A DNA stretch of 64,000 bases from Perca fluviatilis (taxonomy: Eukaryota; Chordata; Actinopteri; Perciformes; Percidae): contig NC_053133.1 of NCBI RefSeq assembly GCF_010015445.1, positions 28,460,161 through 28,524,160 of the forward strand, written 5' to 3'. The notes under the pieces are model-generated. The model was given only the letters and a program-made list of their open reading frames with translations, did no database searches and was not told the DNA's origin. Of the stretch, positions 57,973 to 64,000 are shown one piece after another; positions within the stretch are counted from its first letter, which is position 1, and every line of letters begins with the position of its first letter. The position numbers and the translations under genes were made by a program.

Positions 57973-58420
57973 TAATTTCAATTTTATTTATAGTATCAAA
58001 TCATAACAAGAGTTATCTTTAGACACTTTACAGATAGAGTAGGTCTAGACCACACTCTATAATTTACAAAGACCCAACATTTCCAGTAACTCCCCCAATA
58101 GCAAGTATTTAGTGTGACAGTGGTGAGGAAAAACTTCCTTTTAGGAAGAAACCTGGGACAGACCCAGGCTCTTGGTAGGCGATGTCTGACGGTGCCGGTT
58201 TGGGGTGTGATGAACAGTATCAATATTAGTCACAATATAGATAATGGAACTATGACTAAAAATAGTAGTTGTAGTAGTTCATGTTGTAGTAGGGCACTGC
58301 AGGACATAGCAGGGTGTAGCAGGACGTAGGCGAAGCAGGGCGAAGCAGGGCATAAGAGGGCGCGGAGCAGGACCACGACGACTGCTGCAACAATGATTTA
58401 GGTGCCACCCTAATCCAATG
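57973..58420 (-). mobile_element. dispersed element with CTGC minisatellite, intermediate copy
   Basis: Third copy of the family at 19816-21035, inverted. It has the AGGTTTCTTCC-type section and a short, diverged CAGGACGTAGGCGAAGCAGG minisatellite. Its insertion point can be read exactly, because copy A has the uninterrupted sequence TGATGTTTTAAATGTGTAGC at about 4717-4736. Confidence 0.75.
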
Positions 58421-58479
58421 TGTAGCTGAACATTACTTCTCCTACTACTTTTAATCAATGAGCGTTTCCCTAAAATGAG

Positions 58480-59167
58480 TAGAGAGACTTTGTCATTGTG
58501 TTGTTATAGATCATCATAATATCAGCCATCTTATTCTGTCACGTTTCCTCTTTTTTCTGGCCCTATCATTACCATTGTCTATCTGTTAACCAGATTCATC
58601 TGAATTAATTATGATTTTGTGGGTTTTGATTTGCATTTCTTCTCGATGTCTCTGTGCTGCATAACAATTCTCCGCCTGAACTGCATGTATTTTTATAATA
58701 AAAAAATTTGAAGTTAGCCAGAAATCATTGTTGAGGGGGAAAGGATCCAGACTGTGTCACATTTTAAATATTTGGTAATAATTGCAGCAAAACTTTTTAT
58801 GCACTCATTGATTTTTTTCACTCCTATCATACTGTATCACAAGCTGGTCACAAGCTGTAAAAAACACTTGCCCCACTGCAAACACTTTATAAACACTCAA
58901 GGCATTGGACAAAAAGCCATCAAGTTATCATCAATGTAACATAATCCAAAGACATGATCTCATGACCTTTGACAGTTTTGTGTTTCTTGGTGATGTTAGT
59001 CTAGTCTATAAAGTAATCAATGATTTGGCCGCTCCACCATTAAATGAGTTTGTTTCACTGCGTTCAGGCACTGGGAGGAGAACTAGGACGACCAACAGAG
59101 GTGACCGTGCAGTACAGCACAGATCTACTGAGTCGGGCAGATCAGTCTTCTCTGTTAGAGACACAGA
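58480..59167 (+). mobile_element. L2/Rex-like LINE 3' part, copy C, first segment
   Basis: Parallel to 14240-14940, including frame 58905-59174 (DVSLVYKVINDLAAPPLNEF, then RTRTTNRGDRAVQHRSTESG). Interrupted at 59168 by a Harbinger element and resumed at 60007-60113, and after two more insertions at 63671-63910. Confidence 0.8.
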
Positions 59168-60006
59168 GGGCTAGATTTATCAAGCCGTTTGCGCCTGTTT
59201 CCAGGCGCTAATTGGTCGCAAAGACGGACGTAACCGATGCGGGCTATTTACAAACAGGGCGCACTTGGGTAAAATCGCAGATTGTCTGCCACATGAGCGA
59301 GAAGAGACAAGTTGCGCTTTCAATATGCGTTCGTGGGAGCGTCGTGGAAGAAAAGAAAGTTCCACCCAAAAGGTGGGAGAGAAGCGCAAGTGCCCCTAAT
59401 TATATATTCCGTGGTATTTACAAAGACTGTCAGTAAGAGCGCCTCTATTTCCGGGGGAAATTCTCCGCCTCTTTAAACCAGCCGCTAATCGAAGTTTCCT
59501 CGTAGACCTTTGTGCCGCTGGTGAAATGGCAACAGTAATTTGAGCAAGACGAAGACATAGGCGAGGCTGAAAATATTTTTAACAGAAGAATCACACTTTG
59601 TCAGTGAACACAACATCATTTAGCGTTACAGATCAAGCAGCCATGCAATATTAGAGTTGCTGGAAGAAATCAAAGATGAAATTGAATCTCCCACTCAGCG
59701 TTCACATCCCATTCCACCAGTTGTTAAACTCCTCGCTACATCACAAATATTGGCATCAGGATCATTTCAAACAGTCATAGCATCAGCAGTGGGAATATCG
59801 CAGTCTGCACTCAGCCATATCATAGCACCAGTACCGCTTTGCTACAGCGCAATTTACGGTATAGTGGGCGGAGAAAGACGCTGATTGCCTGATGGGTGTC
59901 AGGGTTGATAAATACTACGCAAAATGTGGAAGCATAGTGTGCGCTATTACCGAACTCGCATAAACGGACGCAGCGCAAACTGCGCTAGTGTTAGTAAATC
60001 TAGCCC
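59168..60006 (+). mobile_element. PIF/Harbinger-like element, copy 2, with transposase N-terminal remnant
   Basis: 839 bases, ends GGGCTAGATTTATCAAGCCG and TTAGTAAATCTAGCCC, flanked by AGA (59165-59167 and 60007-60009). The interrupted LINE reads ACACA(A/G)AGTATT when the insert is removed. Frame 59657-59884 encodes LLEEIKDEIESP, then VVKLLATSQILASGSFQTVI and ASAVGISQSALSHIIAPV. This resembles the helix-turn-helix region N-terminal to the DDE domain in Harbinger transposases (LATxxFLAxGSFQ...VGxSQSxxSRxI). The DDE part is missing, so it is non-autonomous. Confidence 0.85.
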
Positions 60007-60202
60007 AGAGTATTATAACTCAGTACCAAGAGAGATCAGAGAATGGAACAACTTTGCTGGTTTTATATGAAAGATGAAATCATGGCTGAAAACAACCCAA
60101 TCAAGCTCCCATCCCAAGGGATCAGTCCCTTCTGGTGGTCGCAAGTTGGTGATAACTACAACTCAAGACAATGGGCAAGTGAGCACAACGCAGACATTAT
60201 AA

Positions 60203-60963
60203 ATGCCTAATATGAAGTTTCGGGTTGGGTCATATAATGCACGTGGCCTGCGTCTCGGGCACAGTGCAGGGGATAAGTCATGTAGCTTTGTGGTTGATAA
60301 GCTTCTTGATAATTGTGATGTTGTGTATATTCAAGATACTTTTTTAGCTAAACAGGATCTGGAGGGTCTAAATACACTACATAATGGATATTATGGGGCT
60401 GGGCAATCTGCCACTGATCTAAGTACTAAAATTGTCAAAGGTAGGATATCTGGGGCGTGACTATCCTCTGTAATAAGAACTATGATTCACTAAAATCAGC
60501 GGTAAGATTGGGTGTGGATTGGGCTGTTGGTATCGAGTTTAATTGTCATGACACAAAGTTTATTATCTTGAATATATACACTCCGTATGACTGTTATCAA
60601 AATGAAGCTGAATACTTAAATAGATTAGCATTTGTTGGCTCTTTTATACAGGATAATGCCTCCACCTGTCTATTTGTTATAGGAGACATGAACGCTGATA
60701 TTTCTGATGCAAACTCTCTGTTTGCTAATCACTTAATGCATTTTTGCACTGACACTGGTTTAATACTGTCAAGCAAGGTCCTTTTGCCTAATAATAGTTA
60801 TACTTATATCAGTGAGGCATGGCATACCACCTCGTGGTTAGATCATTGTGTTTGTACAACTGATGCACACGCTTCTTTCGATGCTATGACGATTCATTAT
60901 GATTTTGCCATTGCCGATCATATACCGTTTTCTCTGTCCTTAAATGTTAAAAAATTAAATTAA
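60203..60963 (+). pseudogene. LINE endonuclease (APE type), frameshifted
   Basis: Two overlapping frames (60203-60460 and 60457-60963). Motifs: FRVGSYNARGLRLG at the start, IQDTFLA (the usual LQET position), LNIYTPYD, VIGDMNADI and IADHIPFSLSL at the end. These match the catalytic order of AP-endonuclease-like LINE nucleases that nick target DNA. The break is near 60455. Confidence 0.85.
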
Positions 60964-60973
60964 AAACTTACCA

Positions 60974-61420
60974 ATGTTAACTACGGTGGCTAATAGCATT
61001 AATATAGGAAGACTAGACTGGACAAAATTAATCATGGAAGATTTCCAGAAGTATCATGTTAGGACTGATGGGTTCCTGGGAAACATTGCACTGCCCAAAG
61101 ACGCCATAAGATGTGGTGATATTAATTGTAAGAATCCACAATATAGTAAAGATTTATGTGTTTTATATGACTCAATTGTGGAAACACTTAATATTGCCAG
61201 TAGGCATTTTTATAAACCTCAGCGAATGGCATATGACATCAAGCCTGGTTGGAACGAGCATGTAGCAGAACTTCATGCCAAAGCTCGGTGTGTATTTAAA
61301 GACTGGATAGAGTCCAGTAGACATACACAGGGCCCTTTATTTGAAGAGAAGAAATGGGCAAATGAAAATTTTAAATATGCATTAAGATTTATAAAAATCT
61401 TAATGAAGAGAACTCGATGA
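60974..61420 (+). pseudogene. LINE ORF2 linker region
   Basis: Frame of 148 codons between endonuclease and RT (NIGRLDWTKLIMEDFQKYHV, then PGWNEHVAELHAKARCVFKD). This is the usual connecting region of such elements. A stop separates it from the endonuclease and a shift follows at about 61420. Confidence 0.75.
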
Positions 61421-61588
61421 GGTCTGACTCTTTGGCATGTAAGATGCATAACAGAAGTTATAATGACTTTTGGAAAGAGGTTAGAGCCATGAACAGTATT
61501 AAAGTGTCAGTGGTTCAGATGTAACTTGCCAGATGTGGCGGCAACATTATCATGAGCTGTTTAACTGTATTGGGAGGAATACTTTGAG

Positions 61589-62200
61589 GTGGAAAATATT
61601 GACAATGATGAAAATGTGGTTATTAATTCAGAAGAGGTACAATCTGCAATATTGGGATTAGATGACAATAAAGTGTGTGGGACCGATAAAATAACCGCTG
61701 AACATCTAAAATATGCAAGCAAGACACTTGTTCCCCTGTTTGCTATTTGTATGACAGGTTTTTTAGTTCATGGGACTCTGCCTGAATCTATCTATCCTGT
61801 TTTATTAGTGCCCGTCATTAAAGGCAAAACTGGTAAAATAAACAGCATGGACAATTATAGACATATAGCCATTGCTACCATTGTATCCAAAGTATTGGAG
61901 AGAATTCTTCTTAACAGGTTGGAACAGTATATTCTTACGACTGACAACCAATTTGGTTTTAAACGTCAACACGGTACTTTAGATCATTATAACAGCCAGA
62001 ATTCCACAACTCTTATGTGTTTTATAGATGCCTCCAAGGCATTTGATCATGTAAACCATAAAAAAATGTTTCTTAAATTGCAACATAGAAGAATACCAAA
62101 AGTAATTATAAGAATTCTAGTCTTCTGGTATTCACACCAGTCTATGCAGGTAAAATGGGGGGGGGGGGGGTTCTGTATCAGAACCATTTACTCTTGGTAA
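61589..62200 (+). pseudogene. LINE reverse transcriptase, N-terminal half
   Basis: RT fingers/palm blocks: LGLDDNKVCGTDKITAEHLK, LLVPVIKGKTGKINSMDNYR, then NQFGFKRQHGT and CFIDASKAFDHVNHKKMF (catalytic D in FIDASKAFD). The frame is lost at a run of 14 G (62157-62170). Confidence 0.88.
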
Positions 62201-62222
62201 CGGAATTCGTCAGGGTGGTATT

Positions 62223-62876
62223 TTGTCACCTTTTCTTTTTAATGTGTATATGGATGACTTGTCACAACAATTAAATAACTGTAATGCAGGATGTATGATA
62301 GGCAATACTCTCACTAATCACCTTATGTATGCAGATGATTTGGTAATCGTTTGCCCATATAGTGCTGGGTTACAACAACTGTTGAAGGTTTGCTCTCAGT
62401 ACGGTGCAGATTTTGATATCAAATATAATGCAAGTAAGAGCAATATCATGATTTTTAGAAGTAAAGAAGACAGGAAATTAGTATTCCCTGATATCTTTTT
62501 ATCTGGTACTGCCCATAAAGTGTGTGATGAGATTAAATACCTTGGCCATCATATTGTAAATGATTTATCGGATCATAAGGACATCAATAGACAGTGTCGC
62601 AAGATATATGCTCAGGCTAATGTGCTTGCACGTAAATTTGGCTTGTGTTCTGCAAATGTTAAGGTAGCCTTATTCAAAGCATTCTGTACACCACTTTATA
62701 CTGCCCATTTGTGGCGGTCTTACAGGAAAAAGAATATGCAGAGACTGAATGTAGCGTATAATGATAGCATGAGACTGCTTCTAAAACAACCAAGATTGTG
62801 TAGTGCTAGTCAAATGTTTGTCAATGTTGGTGTGCCTACCTATTCTGCCTTAATAAGAAATCTTATTTTTCGATAA
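62223..62876 (+). pseudogene. LINE reverse transcriptase, C-terminal half
   Basis: Continues in another frame just after the G run: MSPFLFNVYMDDLSQQL, catalytic YADDLVIVCPYSAGLQQLLK, then KYNASKSNIMIF, EIKYLGHHIVNDLSDHKD and a thumb region ending at TAA. The YADD box (62328-62339) is intact. Confidence 0.88.
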
Positions 62877-63135
62877 ATGTGTAGAATGTCTGTCTCTGAA
62901 AACAGAATTATACAAGCTTTAGCCCACAATGATTTTAGCTCTGTCAGGTATACATCTAGACTGTGGAGACATTGGCACTCCTGTTTGTATATTACTAGTG
63001 AAAGTTATTGACCTTTTATTAATTTATTCTATGTACTGTATATTTATTGCTATGTTGTAACTATTGTTATTTTTTAAACTTGTACTATCGACCTTCCATT
63101 TTGAGTCCTGAATAAATTCATTATATATATATATA

Positions 63136-63668
63136 TAGTACAGGCCAAAAGTTTGGACACACCTTCTCATTCAATGCTTTTCCTTTTTATTTTCATGACT
63201 ATTTACATTGTAGATTCTCACTGAAGGCACCAAAACTATGAATGAACACATATGGAATTATGTACTTAACAAAAAAGTGTGAAATAACAGAAAACATGTC
63301 TTATATTTTAGATTCTTCAAAGTAGCCACCCTTTGCTTTTTTATTAATAAGGGAAAAAATTCCACTAATTAACCCTGACAAAGCACACCTGTGAAGGTAA
63401 AACCATTTCAGGTGACTACCTCATGAAGCTCATTGAGAGAACACCAAGGGTTTGCAGAGTTATCAAAAAAGCAAAGGGTGGCTACTTTGAAGAATCTAAA
63501 ATATAAGACATGTTTTCAGTTATTTCACACTTTTTTGTTAAGTACATAATTCCACATGGGTTCATTCATAGTTTTGATGCCTTCAGTGAGAATCTACAAT
63601 GTAAATAGTCATGAAAATAAAGAAACACATTGAATGAGAAGGTGTGTCCAAACTTTTGGCCTGTACTG
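63136..63668. mobile_element. Tc1/mariner-type MITE with long inverted repeats
   Basis: 533 bases with ~195-base inverted arms (AGTACAGGCCAAAAGTTTGG, then ACACACCTTCTCATTCAATG). Flanked by TA on both sides, the Tc1 target. This end sequence belongs to a Tc1-like family known from many fishes. The interior lacks transposase. Confidence 0.9.
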
Positions 63669-63670
63669 TA

Positions 63671-64000
63671 TATTATTGTCAAAGTAGTGTTTTTCTGTTG
63701 TGGTTTTTGTTGGTTGTTGTTGTAGTGGGCGAGTTTTATTACTGTGAAATTTGATTGTTGTCTTTTACTACAGTGTTAGATTTCCCTTCTGACAGAGATG
63801 TTATTCTCTGTTTCCTGCCCAGGGACTACAGATGAAAATGAGTTTATAGCTACTTCTGGTACTGCTAAGGAGCTCTGCATTGTCCCTGTCAAATAAATAA
63901 ATAAAATAAATAAATGAACTGTTTCTAATGTTCAAGAGCTGTTTCACAGAATCACAAATATCACCAAAATTACTGGGGGAAAAATATATAAATCCTTTTT
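63671..64000 (+). mobile_element. LINE copy C, last segment, and following intron
   Basis: Matches 15191-15527: LINE 3' untranslated region, CCCTGTC(AAATA)n at 63880-63910, then 90 bases of the sequence that in copy B leads into the NACHT exon at 15654. The window ends before that exon. Confidence 0.8.

Larger units (their letters stand above)
60115..63134 (+). mobile_element. second non-LTR retrotransposon, near full-length, inserted in LINE copy C
   Basis: Contains an APE-type endonuclease region (60203-60963), a linker (60974-61420) and a reverse transcriptase (61589-62876), and ends with AATAAATTCATTATATATA. It replaces about 140 bases of the LINE copy C 3' region (compare 15050-15185). 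Several frames are broken, so it is inactive. The clade is not assigned. Confidence 0.85.

Overview
This is vertebrate nuclear DNA, almost certainly from a ray-finned (teleost, probably percomorph) fish. Long (TG)n/(CA)n microsatellites, many fish-type DNA transposons and non-LTR elements, a Ty3/gypsy retrotransposon and spliced minus-strand exons of the teleost-expanded NLRC3-like (FISNA-NACHT) immune receptor family all point there. No bacterial genes, operons, CRISPR arrays, rRNA or tRNA genes were seen.

Layout. 1-3.6 kb: a TG/TCTATA satellite and transposon copies. 3.6-4.7 kb: 3' end of an NLR-type gene with one LRR exon (copy A). 4.87-10.58 kb: a stretch bounded by matching terminal inverted repeats (TIRs) with GTACC-rich ends, apparently inserted in a TG microsatellite, holding a five-exon minus-strand gene whose splice phases agree throughout but which has one in-frame stop. 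10.6-13.5 kb: satellites and a hAT-like element swollen by minisatellites. 13.7-22.6 kb: NLR gene copy B, reading right to left: two tandemly duplicated pairs of N-terminal exons (22.0, 21.3, 18.9 and 18.1 kb), a RING-type exon (17.6 kb) and a large FISNA-NACHT exon (15.65-17.44 kb); no LRR exon follows, and the sequence suggests why. 22.6-27.4 kb: LINE fragment, nested hAT element, minisatellites. 27.4-36.2 kb: a full-length Ty3/gypsy element with two LTRs of about 0.98 kb, intact RT/RNase H/integrase and broken gag/protease. 36.2-52 kb: repeat-rich DNA with remnants of NLR 5' flanks, a long inverted repeat, small hAT elements, a degenerate second gypsy pol and simple repeats. 52.4-64 kb: two more LRR exons (copy C) and a LINE split by a Harbinger element, a second LINE and a Tc1-type MITE.

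How the genes relate. The NLR pieces share one modular plan: N-terminal acidic modules and LRR exons are symmetric phase 2-2 cassettes, the RING exon should convert phase 2 to phase 1, and the FISNA-NACHT exon enters in phase 1 and leaves in phase 2. Comparing copies A, B and C gives a history: a dispersed element inserted next to the LRR exon in C (A keeps the empty site), B lost its LRR exon through a short-homology deletion, and C's own NACHT exon should lie just beyond base 64,000.

Limits: everything is read by eye, exon borders rest on splice consensus and phase, and transposon family names are given only where motifs, TIRs or target duplications allow.
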